64,000 nt of DNA from NCBI GenBank assembly GCA_013822425.1, contig PNKL01000007.1, positions 1 through 64,000 on the forward strand, read 5' to 3'. The stretch comes from Gemmatimonas sp. Lineage in GTDB: Bacteria > Gemmatimonadota > Gemmatimonadetes > Gemmatimonadales > Gemmatimonadaceae. Under the pieces are notes generated by a model. It was not told where the DNA came from and did not search any database. It saw only the letters and a program-made list of their open reading frames with translations. A program made the position numbers and the translations under genes. Positions within the stretch are counted from its first letter, which is position 1; the number at the start of each line of letters is the position of its first letter. Shown here piece by piece: positions 36,665 through 44,770 of this stretch.

Positions 36665-37282
36665 TCAAGGCGATGCGGTGCGCGCGGCGCGCGCCATCAG
36701 GGCATTGAACACGGCGCGCGCCTGCGCCTCGAGCTCGGCCATCGTCCCGTCGTTGTCGATGATCCAGTCAGCCCGGTCGCGCTTTCGTTCGCTCGGCCAC
36801 TGGGCGTCGATCATCGCGACGGCCTCGGCTTCGTCGAGGCCGCGATCGCGCATGAGGCGGTGGAGGCGCACCGCGCGTGGCGCGTCGACCAACACGATGG
36901 CGTCAACCGTGCCGGTGAGGCCGGCTTCGAACAGCAGGGGAATATCGCAGACCACCATCCGCTCTTCGCGCGCCCGGGCGGCTCCCACGGCAGCGGCGCG
37001 CAGGCGGGCGACGTCCGGATGCACGATGGCGTCGAGTGCCGAGCGTTCGGCCGCGTCGGCGAACACGATGCGGCGAAGGGCCGCGCGATCCAGCGCACCG
37101 TCCGGTCCAAGCACGGCGGGCCCCCAGCGCGCCTTGATGGCCCGGAGCGCAGGAGTGCCGGGGGCCACCGCCTTGCGCGCCAGCGCGTCCGCGTCGATGA
37201 GCGTGGCACCCCATTCCGCGAAATGCCGAACCACCGACGATTTGCCGGCCGCGATGTTTCCCGTCAGTCCGATCACGAGCAT
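36665..37282 (-). CDS. coaE: Dephospho-CoA kinase
   Basis: 205 residues from ATG 37282 (TTG 37291 would add three). P-loop GLTGNIAAGKSSVV at residues 4-17, ATLIDADALARK with the conserved Asp-Ala-Asp, RAKVEER-like region as VCDIPLLFEAGLTG, and the ARxxxQ-type end replaced by SERKRDRADWIIDNDG. Phosphorylates the 3'-OH of dephospho-CoA, last step of CoA synthesis. The P-loop reads GNIAAGKS, with Ala replacing a more common Ser/Gly. Confidence 0.94.
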   Translation of the reverse strand: MLVIGLTGNIAAGKSSVVRHFAEWGATLIDADALARKAVAPGTPALRAIKARWGPAVLGPDGALDRAALRRIVFADAAERSALDAIVHPDVARLRAAAVGAARAREERMVVCDIPLLFEAGLTGTVDAIVLVDAPRAVRLHRLMRDRGLDEAEAVAMIDAQWPSERKRDRADWIIDNDGTMAELEAQARAVFNALMARAARTASP

Positions 37283-37327
37283 GGCGAACAATGGTGCCCC
37301 TGCAGCACTCCGTGCAACTTCCTTGCG

Positions 37328-37480
37328 GTGCCTCGACGCCGCGGATTCGCGCTCAGCGAGCTCATGCTGGTGGTCGCGCTGACCGCCAGCGCGGCGTCGC
37401 GCGTCGGTTCGGCGTCGGCTCGCCAGTGCGGCGACGCTACGCGATCACGCCGGGCACGAGCGGCGCGAACTTCGCGGTGA
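37328..37480 (+). pseudogene. Orphan type IV prepilin-like N-terminus (fragment or tiny gene)
   Basis: From GTG 37328 the plus strand reads VPRRRGFALSELMLVVALTA, matching the prepilin peptidase site: basic residues, Gly at -1, Phe at +1, Glu at +5 and a hydrophobic helix. It continues for 50 residues in total without a recognisable pilin body, and its 3' end overlaps the tail of the convergent lyase gene. Best read as a truncated pseudopilin gene; chance cannot be excluded from one short motif. Confidence 0.35.
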
Positions 37481-38825
37481 AGTGCCGCAGGGCGGCGGGC
37501 TGCTCGACGATCCGTACGCCGCGGATGCGCGGTGCCAGCGAGTTCACGTGCCCCAGTACCTCGCACACGTAGTCCATGTGGCTCTGCGTGTAGACACGCC
37601 GCGGAAAGGCGAGGCGCACCAGCTCGAGGTCGGCCGGCTGCTCGGTGCCGTCCGGCTGCTGGCCGAACATCACGGAGCCGATTTCCGCCGCACGAATGCC
37701 GCCCTCGAGGTAGAGCACGAGCGAGAGCGCCCACCCCGGGTACTCGGACGGCGGGATATGGGGGAGCCACTGCTTGGCGTCGAGGTAGAGCGCGTGCCCG
37801 CCGGCCGGGCGCACCGTCGGAATGCCGGCGATCGCCATCTTCTCCGCCATGTACTCCACCATGCGGATGCGGTAGCGCAGGTAGTCCGGGTCGAGCGCCT
37901 CGTACAGGCCGACGGCGATGGCCTCGAGGTCGTAGCCGGCGAGGCCGCCGTACGTCGGGAAGCCCTCGGTGAGGATCAGCGTATTGCGGCAGCGCGCGGC
38001 CAGCGCGTCGTCGTGCATCGCCAGGAAGCCGCCGATATTGGCCATGCCGTCCTTCTTGGCGCTCATCGTGCAGCCGTCGGCGAGGGCGAACATCTCGCGC
38101 GCGATCTCGATGGGCGTACGGTCGGCGTAACCCGGCTCGCGGGTGTGCACGAACCACGAGTTCTCGGCGAAGCGGCACGCATCGATGAAGAACGGCACGC
38201 CGTGCCGCCGCGCGAGGGCCGAGGCGCTGCGCACGTTCTCCAGGCTCACCGGCTGGCCACCGCCCGAATTGTTGGTGACCGTGATCATCACCAGCGGCAC
38301 GCGGCCCGGGTTGTCGCGCAGCACGCGCTCGAGCGCGTCGAGGTCCATGTTCCCCTTGAACGGGTGCAGAGCCTGCGGGTCGTGCCCCTCCTGGATGGGG
38401 AGGTCGAGCGCCTTGGCGCCACGGTGCTCGATGTTGGCCCGAGTGGTGTCGAAATGCCGGTTGTTCGGGACAATGTCGCCGGGCTTCAGCATCGCGCCGG
38501 TGAGGATGTGCTCGGCGGCGCGCCCCTGGTGCGTGGGGATGACGTGTTTGAAGCCGGTGATGTCCTGCACCGCACGCTCGAACACGTAGAACGAACGCGC
38601 GCCGGCATACGTTTCGTCCCCCTGCATCATGCCGGCCCACTGGTAGACGGACATCGCGCCCGTCCCCGAGTCGGTCAGCAAGTCGATGAGGACATCCTCG
38701 CCCTTGAGCAGGAAGACGTTGTAGTGCGCGGCGTCGATGGCGGCGGCGCGCTCGCTCTCGGTGGTCTGGCGGATCGGCTCGACCGTCTTGATGCGGAACG
38801 GCTCGATGATGGTCTTGTACTTCAC
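37437..38825 (-). CDS. tnaA: Beta-eliminating lyase, tryptophanase / tyrosine phenol-lyase family
   Basis: 462 residues from GTG 38825, which overlaps the regulator stop as GTGA. PLP enzyme: LTDSGTGAMSVYQWAGMMQG, PTHQGRAAEHIL, NSGGGQPVSLENVR, the PLP lysine in CTMSAKKDGMANIGGF, TEGFPTYGGLAGYDLEAIAV and PRRVYTQSHMDYV. Converts tryptophan to indole (or tyrosine to phenol), pyruvate and ammonia. Overall wording (SGTGA, LPHIP, EIGSVMFG) looks nearer to tryptophanase, but substrate residues were not resolved. No tnaB or tnaC leader; regulation likely by the coupled upstream gene. Confidence 0.82.
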   Translation of the reverse strand: MKYKTIIEPFRIKTVEPIRQTTESERAAAIDAAHYNVFLLKGEDVLIDLLTDSGTGAMSVYQWAGMMQGDETYAGARSFYVFERAVQDITGFKHVIPTHQGRAAEHILTGAMLKPGDIVPNNRHFDTTRANIEHRGAKALDLPIQEGHDPQALHPFKGNMDLDALERVLRDNPGRVPLVMITVTNNSGGGQPVSLENVRSASALARRHGVPFFIDACRFAENSWFVHTREPGYADRTPIEIAREMFALADGCTMSAKKDGMANIGGFLAMHDDALAARCRNTLILTEGFPTYGGLAGYDLEAIAVGLYEALDPDYLRYRIRMVEYMAEKMAIAGIPTVRPAGGHALYLDAKQWLPHIPPSEYPGWALSLVLYLEGGIRAAEIGSVMFGQQPDGTEQPADLELVRLAFPRRVYTQSHMDYVCEVLGHVNSLAPRIRGVRIVEQPAALRHFTAKFAPLVPGVIA

Positions 38826-39625
38826 GGCGTGCCCTGTGCGTCGAGTCCCTGCGCCAGGTGGGGACGACCGATGGCGCGCAGGAACTGCGCGGTGACAAAG
38901 CGGGCGCCGCCGCGCTCGCGGATCTCGAGCGGCGTCGCTCCCACGTAGCGCTGGCACATGTTGCGAAAGGCCGACCCCGACGGGAAGTCGAGCGCGCGCG
39001 CAATGCCGTCGGCGCTGCGCCTGGGATCGTCGAGCATCTGGCCGGCCACGATGAGCCGACCCCAGCCGATCAGCTTCTGCGGGGCGGGGAGGTGCTCCTC
39101 GCGCAGCTTCTCCAGCAAGGTAGCCTTGGTGATGGACAGCGTCTCGGCGAGCCGGTGCGACGTGAGGCGCATGTGGGCCCGCGTGACCACAATCAGGATC
39201 GCGTCACGGGCGGCGGTGTCCATGTCGGCGAGGCGATGTTGCAGCAGGGCGGCGACGCCGCGCGCCTCCGCCTGTTCCACCACGGTGCGCACCGCCTGCG
39301 GCGAGTCATCGAGATCCACGAGCAGCAGCCCGTCAAGGCCGGCTCGGCCGGCGTCGAAGAGGTCGCGCGCTCGCTGCGGCGTGGCGCTGACGTAGGCGAT
39401 CAGGTTCAGGCGCGGAAACCGGGTGCGCAGTTGGCGGATGCGCTCGAAGCTGGCCGCACCGTCGGCGAAGAGGTCCACGACGGCCAGATGGACCGGTTCC
39501 GTAGCGCACGCGGAGAGCAGCTCATCCCAGCTGTGGCATGGGCTTACGGTGTGCTGGCCGCGGACGGCGCCGTTCACGCGCTGGAGGCATCGGTCGAGCG
39601 GAAGCAGCGTGGCGATAACGCCCAT
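38822..39625 (-). CDS. AraC-type transcriptional regulator with receiver-like N-terminal domain
   Basis: 267 residues from ATG 39625. N-terminal ~110 residues look like a degenerate response-regulator fold (VHLAVVDLFADGAASFERIR, LNLIAYVSATPQRARDLFDA) without an obvious phosphate-acceptor Asp plus Lys set. The C-terminus is an AraC-like double HTH: SHRLAETLSITKATLLEKLR, IARALDFPSGSAFRNMCQRY. Four-base overlap with the lyase gene suggests it controls that operon, perhaps by sensing an aromatic amino acid or indole; this is inference. Confidence 0.75.
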   Translation of the reverse strand: MGVIATLLPLDRCLQRVNGAVRGQHTVSPCHSWDELLSACATEPVHLAVVDLFADGAASFERIRQLRTRFPRLNLIAYVSATPQRARDLFDAGRAGLDGLLLVDLDDSPQAVRTVVEQAEARGVAALLQHRLADMDTAARDAILIVVTRAHMRLTSHRLAETLSITKATLLEKLREEHLPAPQKLIGWGRLIVAGQMLDDPRRSADGIARALDFPSGSAFRNMCQRYVGATPLEIRERGGARFVTAQFLRAIGRPHLAQGLDAQGTP

Positions 39626-39975
39626 AGAGCCTTTGGGGTGTGGGCCGCCGTCAGGGCGACCCGGGGAACTTACCACGTACCCGACCCCGGCGGCAAAAGG
39701 GCTGCCGTGGGCTCCGTGGCCTTGGCCGCGCTCGTGGTGTCGGCCATCGACATGACGGGCAACTCGGGGTTGCTCAGCCGGTATCACGACACGAAGCGCG
39801 ATCGCACCTTCGCGCTCGAGCCCGCGCTGAAGGTCGACAGGTCTCGCCTGCGGCGATAGCTGTCCGCTTTACCCGGCTGCGCGGAGTGAGGGCGGCGCCG
39901 CAGGGACAGGGCGGACGGCCGTGGGAACCCTGGCGGATGGCGCGTCACGGGTGGTCTCGTCCGCGCCTGCGGTCT
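39626..39975. other. Intergenic region upstream of the AraC-type regulator
   Basis: About 350 bp between two minus-strand genes. A plus-strand frame (39708-39859) could encode a 50-residue hydrophobic peptide, but it has no ribosome site or familiar motif. Otherwise I see nothing. Confidence 0.4.
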
Positions 39976-40581
39976 TCAGAGCAAACTCGGCTGATCTCCC
40001 TTCAGCACCGAATGGCAGGCCCGGCAGCGTGCCTCGTAACTCTCGGTGCCGCCCACCATGATCTGCGGTGAGTCATAGCGTGCCGGCTTGCCGTCAATGA
40101 GGCGCTGGTTTCGACTCGCCGGCATCCCGCATACCACGCAGATGGCGTGCAGTTTGTCCACGACCTCGGCCAGGCACATCAGCCGCGGCATCGCCCCGAA
40201 CGGTTCGCCGCGGAAGTCGGTGTCGATGCCGGCAAGGATTACCCGGACGCCGCGGTCGGCGAGCCCGGTGGCCACGTCCACGATGCCGTCGTCGAGGAAC
40301 TGTACTTCGTCGATGGCGATCACCTGCGCGTCCGGGTCGACGCGCTGCGCCACCTGCGCGGCCGAGTCCACGGGGACCGCCTCGACAGTTCGGCCATCGT
40401 GCGAGCCCACGGCGAAGACGCCGGTGTAGCGGTTGTCCAGGTGCGACTTGAACACCTGCACGCGCTTCTTCGCGATCATCGCGCGACGGACGCGGCGGAT
40501 GAGTTCCTCACTCTTGCCACTGAACATCGAACCGGCGATGACTTCCACCCAGCCGCCGGTGAGCTGGAAATGCTGTGTCAT
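39976..40581 (-). CDS. tdk: Thymidine kinase (type II, zinc-containing)
   Basis: 201 residues. P-loop [15 protein letters not shown] at residues ~16-30, Asp in [37 protein letters not shown] lasso region, and four zinc-ligand positions as CVVCG and CRACH. Salvages thymidine to dTMP. Its ATG overlaps the stop of the DEAD-like gene (ATGA). Confidence 0.96.
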   Translation of the reverse strand: MTQHFQLTGGWVEVIAGSMFSGKSEELIRRVRRAMIAKKRVQVFKSHLDNRYTGVFAVGSHDGRTVEAVPVDSAAQVAQRVDPDAQVIAIDEVQFLDDGIVDVATGLADRGVRVILAGIDTDFRGEPFGAMPRLMCLAEVVDKLHAICVVCGMPASRNQRLIDGKPARYDSPQIMVGGTESYEARCRACHSVLKGDQPSLL

Positions 40582-42119
40582 CGATCATCCCGTGGCCGGC
40601 GTGGGCCCGTGCCCCGCGGCTTGTCCCTGAATCCGCCTGTGCGCTTGTCGCCGTACGCGCGCGGCTTGTCACCGTACGCGCGGGGCTTGTCGCCGTATGC
40701 GCGGGGCTTGTCGCCGACGCTGCGGCGCGGCGTGCGTTCGTCGCGATCGCCGGCTCCCGCCGTGCGGCGGGGCGGGCGATCCTCGCGATCGCGGCGCACG
40801 GTGCGATCCACGAACCGGGGCTTGGCGGCCTCGCGCGGATCGCGCAACGGAAAGTCGTCGCGCGGACGCGCCGGGCGCTCCGGGCGCTCCGGGCGCTCCG
40901 CCCGAGGCGCGGTCCGCGGCGCGGAACGTGGGGCGCGATCGGAAATCGCTGGAGCCGCGGTGAACGCAGGCGTGGGCGCCGGCGATGCGGCGCGCGCCGC
41001 CTCGAGTAGACGCAGCGCCGCGCCGGCGAGTTCGGCGCCGTCGTATTCGGTGAGCAGCGGTTCGAGCGAGACGATCTCGCGGGCCGGATAGGACCCGGCG
41101 AGGACCGCCCGAAGTTCGGCGCGTAGCCGCTCTTCCTGGGCGCGCGCGGCGCTGGTGGCGCGGCGCGTGGTAAACGGCGTGACACTGGCGCCGCCGGCGA
41201 GACGCCGGAGCGCGCCGAGCTGGCGGGGCGCGATGAGTGCGACGGCGCGGCCCGGGTGCGACGACATCGCCGCCTCGAAAGCAGCCGGCGTGGGAAGGCC
41301 GGCGAAGACGACGAGGGCGACATTCTGTGGCGCAGCACCGTCGCTCACCTGCACGATCGTCGCCTCGGCCGGATAGCCGTGCGCGGCCAGCGCGGACTGC
41401 ACGGACGCTGCGTCGGACGTGACCACCACCGCCGACGGCGGATCGAGATCATCGAGCAGGGACGGGACGAGTGTGGCGGCGCCGGAGCTCTGCACGCAGA
41501 GATACTGCACGGGAGCCGGCGTCGTCTCGCTGGACGCGTCGTCGGCGAGGCGGTGGGCCTTGTGGAAGTAGCGCTCGAGCAGGATCTCGACCACCGGCGT
41601 TGCCTCCGACGCCACGAGCACGCGCCGCGCCTCCTTGGGCACGGACGTCATCACGGTCGCGAGCTGGTCGGCGTCGTACTCCTCGGCGCCGACGAGCGCG
41701 ATCACCTGCACGCCGTCGAGCGGCAGGGCCGAGGCGCTGAGCATGCGCTCGGCGTCGGAGGGCGTCACGATGACGATGGGCGCGCCGTACGTCTTGAGCA
41801 CGCGCGCGGCGCGCAGGGCGTCGGTGACCGGAAGCATGCGTGCGATGCCGGGGCGCGCGGTGCGGAGCGCGTCGGCGAGTTCCACAGCCGCGCCGGAATC
41901 GGGGACGCAGATCAGCGCGGCAGGCGACGTGCCCGGATCGCCACCGTCTCGGTCAATCAGCGGCGCGAGCCGGTCGGCGATGCGCCCCCAATGCGGGGCG
42001 ACGAAATGCGCTACGGACGTGGTGCGGCCGGTGCTGCCGGCGGCGATTGGCGATGCGCTCACTGCGACCTCGATTGTCAATGGCGTCAGCGCCAGCGTGA
42101 CGCTAACTTCGTGTTGCAC
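40578..42119 (-). CDS. Degenerate DEAD-box-helicase-like protein with basic repeat tail
   Basis: 513 residues from GTG 42119. Two RecA-like halves can be traced: [56 protein letters not shown] (position of DEAD), [20 protein letters not shown], then [20 protein letters not shown] and [18 protein letters not shown]. No Walker A (GxxGxGKT) and no DEAD, so ATPase activity is doubtful. The C-terminus is Arg-rich like RNA-chaperone tails, with three units of GDKPRAY encoded by 21-bp repeats (40644-40706). Possible RNA-binding pseudo-helicase. Coupled to tdk. Confidence 0.6.
   Translation of the reverse strand: MQHEVSVTLALTPLTIEVAVSASPIAAGSTGRTTSVAHFVAPHWGRIADRLAPLIDRDGGDPGTSPAALICVPDSGAAVELADALRTARPGIARMLPVTDALRAARVLKTYGAPIVIVTPSDAERMLSASALPLDGVQVIALVGAEEYDADQLATVMTSVPKEARRVLVASEATPVVEILLERYFHKAHRLADDASSETTPAPVQYLCVQSSGAATLVPSLLDDLDPPSAVVVTSDAASVQSALAAHGYPAEATIVQVSDGAAPQNVALVVFAGLPTPAAFEAAMSSHPGRAVALIAPRQLGALRRLAGGASVTPFTTRRATSAARAQEERLRAELRAVLAGSYPAREIVSLEPLLTEYDGAELAGAALRLLEAARAASPAPTPAFTAAPAISDRAPRSAPRTAPRAERPERPERPARPRDDFPLRDPREAAKPRFVDRTVRRDREDRPPRRTAGAGDRDERTPRRSVGDKPRAYGDKPRAYGDKPRAYGDKRTGGFRDKPRGTGPRRPRDDR
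40644..40713. repeat. 21-bp coding repeat (GDKPRAY) in the pseudo-helicase tail
   Basis: Three units of 21 bp with few changes and the start of a fourth. In-frame, so copy number can vary without frameshift. Confidence 0.85.
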
Positions 42120-42172
42120 ACACAATCTAGCGCAATTGCCCCCGGCCCTCCAATTCGGAGCCCGGTTCGACC

Positions 42173-43354
42173 ATGTCGCATCCATTCGTGCCGTCGCCAA
42201 ACGTCGCCTCCATCCAGGAGTCGGCGACCATCGCCGTCTCGCAGCGCGCCAAGGCGCTCCGCGCCGCCGGCCGCCCGATCATCGACCTCGGGGCCGGCGA
42301 GCCGGACTTTGACACGCCGGCATTCATCCTGGACGCGACCAAGGCCGCGCTCGACGCGGGCCACACCCGCTACACCGCCGTGGATGGCATTCTCCCGCTG
42401 CGCGAGGCGGTCGCGGCGGACGCGACGCGTCGCCGTGCCGGGCGCGACGCGGCGGTGACGACTGGCGAGGTCGTGGTCTCCACCGGCTCCAAGCAATCGC
42501 TGCACAACGCGACGTTCTCGCTCTTCGGGCCGGGCGACGACGTGCTGCTCCCCGTGCCGAGCTGGGTCAGCTACGTCGAGATGATCGGCCTGGCGCGTGC
42601 GAGGGTGATCGGCGTGCCTGGCGACCCGTCGCGGGGGCTCAAGATCACGCCGGCGCTGCTCGAGCGGCATGCCACGCCGCGTACGCGCGGCCTGATGCTC
42701 AACTCGCCGACGAATCCGACGGGCGCCGTGTACGACGCCGATGAGCTGCGCGCCATCACCGACCTTGCTGCCGCGCGCGGCTGGTGGCTGGTCAGCGACG
42801 AGATCTACGCGCGCATCACGTACGACGTGGCGGAGGCGCCGTCGGTGCTTGACGTGGCGGAGCGTCGTGACAACCTCGTGGTCGTCAACGGCGTCGCGAA
42901 GGCGTACGCCATGACCGGCTTCCGGATTGGCTGGTCGGTGGCGCCGCGCGCGGTGTCGCAGGCGATGACCGCCTTGCAGTCGCACACCACGTCCAACGCC
43001 GCCACGGAGTCGCAATACGCCGCGCTCGCCGCGCTGACGCACACGGCGGAGGCGAACGCAGCGGTGCGCTCGATGGTCGGCGAGTTCCACGCGCGCTGCG
43101 ACGCCGCGCGGGCCATCCTCTCGGCGATCCCGGGGCTCGAACTGGTGGAGCCCGATGGCGCGTTCTACCTCTTCCTCAAGGCGCCGGGTGGCGACGGCAC
43201 CGCGTTCGCCACGCGCCTGCTCGACGACGAGGGGATCGCCGTGGTCCCCGGAGCGGCGTTCGGGACGCCGGAGTGGGTGCGCGTGTCATATGCCGCCGCG
43301 CGCGCCGACGTGGAGGCCGGCATGCACGCCATCGTCCGAACCTGGCGGGCGTGA
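42173..43354 (+). CDS. Class I/II pyridoxal-phosphate aminotransferase (aspartate aminotransferase-like)
   Basis: 393 residues. Fold type I: IDLGAGEPDFDTPAFILDA, HTRYTAVDGILPLREAVA, NSPTNPTGAVYDADEL, SDEIYARITYD, PLP lysine in VVNGVAKAYAMTGFRIGW (about residue 243), and the Arg of VRVSYAAA. Matches the Igamma AAT group, using 2-oxoglutarate as amino acceptor. Followed 70 bp later by a RAM-domain gene. Divergent from the pseudo-helicase with only 53 bp between starts. Confidence 0.9.
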   Translation: MSHPFVPSPNVASIQESATIAVSQRAKALRAAGRPIIDLGAGEPDFDTPAFILDATKAALDAGHTRYTAVDGILPLREAVAADATRRRAGRDAAVTTGEVVVSTGSKQSLHNATFSLFGPGDDVLLPVPSWVSYVEMIGLARARVIGVPGDPSRGLKITPALLERHATPRTRGLMLNSPTNPTGAVYDADELRAITDLAAARGWWLVSDEIYARITYDVAEAPSVLDVAERRDNLVVVNGVAKAYAMTGFRIGWSVAPRAVSQAMTALQSHTTSNAATESQYAALAALTHTAEANAAVRSMVGEFHARCDAARAILSAIPGLELVEPDGAFYLFLKAPGGDGTAFATRLLDDEGIAVVPGAAFGTPEWVRVSYAAARADVEAGMHAIVRTWRA

Positions 43355-43424
43355 CCGGCGACCGAACGCGCGCTATGTTGGATTTCGTCCCGTTTCGTGC
43401 TCCTTCCCCAGCATCGGTGTTGCC

Positions 43425-43703
43425 ATGATCACGACCATTGTTCTCGTCAGGGCCGAACCCGCGCTGATCCCAAAATGCGCGGCGGCGCTTGCCGGCATCG
43501 AAGGAGTCACCGACGTCTACTCCGTGTCGGGCGAGTGGGACCTCGTCTGCATCATCAAGGTTGCGGAGTACGACGAGATTGCGCACGTCGTCACGGAGGA
43601 GTTTCCCAAGGTGCCGGGGCTGGTGCGCACGACCACGCTGACCGCGTTCAGGGCCTACTCGAAGGCGGATGTGGAGCAGGCCTTTAACATCGGCGTTGAG
43701 TAA
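43425..43703 (+). CDS. Lrp/AsnC ligand-binding (RAM) domain protein without HTH
   Basis: 92 residues consisting only of the RAM fold: TTIVLVRAEPALIPKCAAAL, GVTDVYSVSGEWDLVCIIKV, then the GLVRTTTLTAFRAYSK strand. Stand-alone RAM proteins bind amino acids and may modulate Lrp-type regulators. It sits just after an aminotransferase gene, which fits a role in amino-acid sensing (inferred). Confidence 0.88.
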   Translation: MITTIVLVRAEPALIPKCAAALAGIEGVTDVYSVSGEWDLVCIIKVAEYDEIAHVVTEEFPKVPGLVRTTTLTAFRAYSKADVEQAFNIGVE

Positions 43704-43715
43704 GCCCAGGCTTCA

Positions 43716-43835
43716 AGAGAGACAACAGAGAGACAACAGAGAAACAACAGAGAGACAACAGAGGGGCGTTCCGGAGTGTCGCTGCGCCCCTCTGTTGTCT
43801 CTCTGTTGTTTCTCTGTTGTCTCTCTGTTGTTTAT
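43716..43835. repeat. Near-perfect ~47-bp inverted repeat of 11-bp units (family A)
   Basis: Left arm 43722-43768 (ACAACAGAGAG-type units ending GAGGGGCG) and right arm 43785-43831 are complementary over about 47 nt with a 16-nt loop. It fills the space between the convergent RAM gene and a lipoprotein gene. The innermost CAGAGGGGCG/CGCCCCTCTG stem can act as a terminator in both directions. Clearest example of the architecture described in the findings. Confidence 0.92.
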
Positions 43836-44770
43836 CTCTGTCTGATGCACCACTGCTGCGGCACCCGCAGCGTCTCATGCCACTTTCCGTTCGTCCGCGT
43901 GAGCACCAGAAGATCGTTGGTACTGGCGTAGCGCCACGATTCCACGAAAATCTCGTCGGTGCCGTCGCCCGTGAGGTCCAGATGGTCGAGCAGGCGCTGG
44001 AACTCCACGAGGCGCGCCTCGCCGCTTTCGACGTGCTTGTACGTGACCTGATACCCCTTGCCGTCGGCATCGTCGCCGAGCACGAGGAAGTGCGTGGTGT
44101 GGCCGGCGCCCGGTCCGGTGTCTCCCGCGTTCGCATCCACCTGATTCGCCACGAGTGTTGCCCGGCTGCCGCCCGCCATGCTGATGGCACGCGCGCTGAA
44201 CGACGCGGTGTCGATGTCGACCGTGTCGAGTCCCTCCGTACGCAGTGCCAGCAGCGCGATGGCGCGCACTGCCGCGCCGAGGTCGCGCGGCGCCTGCGCC
44301 CTCGTCGGCGCACTGCCGCCGGCGACGCTGAGCGACAGGAACTCGAAGGCGGGGTCGAGCGAGGCGCGGGTCTTCAGCGTCACCGCCGCCATCGGGCGGG
44401 CCTCACGGCAGCCGGGAAGCTCGTACAGCGGCTCGCTGTCCGGCTCCCACATCCGGCGCGACACGACCACCGTGCCCGCGTGCTGTCCGTCGCGGTAGAC
44501 GGGATATTCGGTTCCCGGCTGGAAGTACGCGGAGTCGAGCCGGCGCCAGTCAGCGTCCGGCAGCTCGATCGGCTTGACGCTGCCATGGATGACGGCCGCG
44601 ATGGGCACGAGACGCGCGGAGTCCAGGGTGCCGAATGCCTGAAAGACCAGCGGCGGCTTGGTGGCCACGTCGAACGAGGGCGGCGGCGAGTCGTCGCCCG
44701 GTTCCTGCTTCGCCTTGTCGCATCCCGCGGCGAGGGCTAGGATGCTCAGCATGAGTGCGGAACGACGCAT
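43832..44770 (-). CDS. Lipoprotein of unknown function
   Basis: 312 residues from ATG 44770. Lipobox in LALAAGCDK. The mature part is not clearly assignable: LVPIAAVIHGSVKPIELPDA, GTVVVSRRMWEPDSEPLYEL, and near the C-terminus LVEFQRLLDHLDLTGDGTDE, an FG-GAP/EF-loop-like DxTxDGxxE stretch, then an end with NDLLVLTRTNGKWHE. The gene start overlaps the divergent nuclease gene by about 20 bp. Confidence 0.65.
   Translation of the reverse strand: MRRSALMLSILALAAGCDKAKQEPGDDSPPPSFDVATKPPLVFQAFGTLDSARLVPIAAVIHGSVKPIELPDADWRRLDSAYFQPGTEYPVYRDGQHAGTVVVSRRMWEPDSEPLYELPGCREARPMAAVTLKTRASLDPAFEFLSLSVAGGSAPTRAQAPRDLGAAVRAIALLALRTEGLDTVDIDTASFSARAISMAGGSRATLVANQVDANAGDTGPGAGHTTHFLVLGDDADGKGYQVTYKHVESGEARLVEFQRLLDHLDLTGDGTDEIFVESWRYASTNDLLVLTRTNGKWHETLRVPQQWCIRQR
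44715..44750 (+). promoter_or_regulatory. Predicted leaderless promoter of the nurA-herA run
   Basis: TTGTCG (44715-44720), 17-nt spacer, TAGGAT (44738-44743), 7 nt, ATG 44751. Good -35 and spacing put +1 at the start codon. The promoter lies inside the 5' part of the divergent lipoprotein gene. Confidence 0.5.

Noticed and set aside
39708-39859. 50-aa plus-strand hydrophobic frame
   Set aside because: No ribosome site, no homologous pattern recalled, and the surrounding frame is an antisense shadow.
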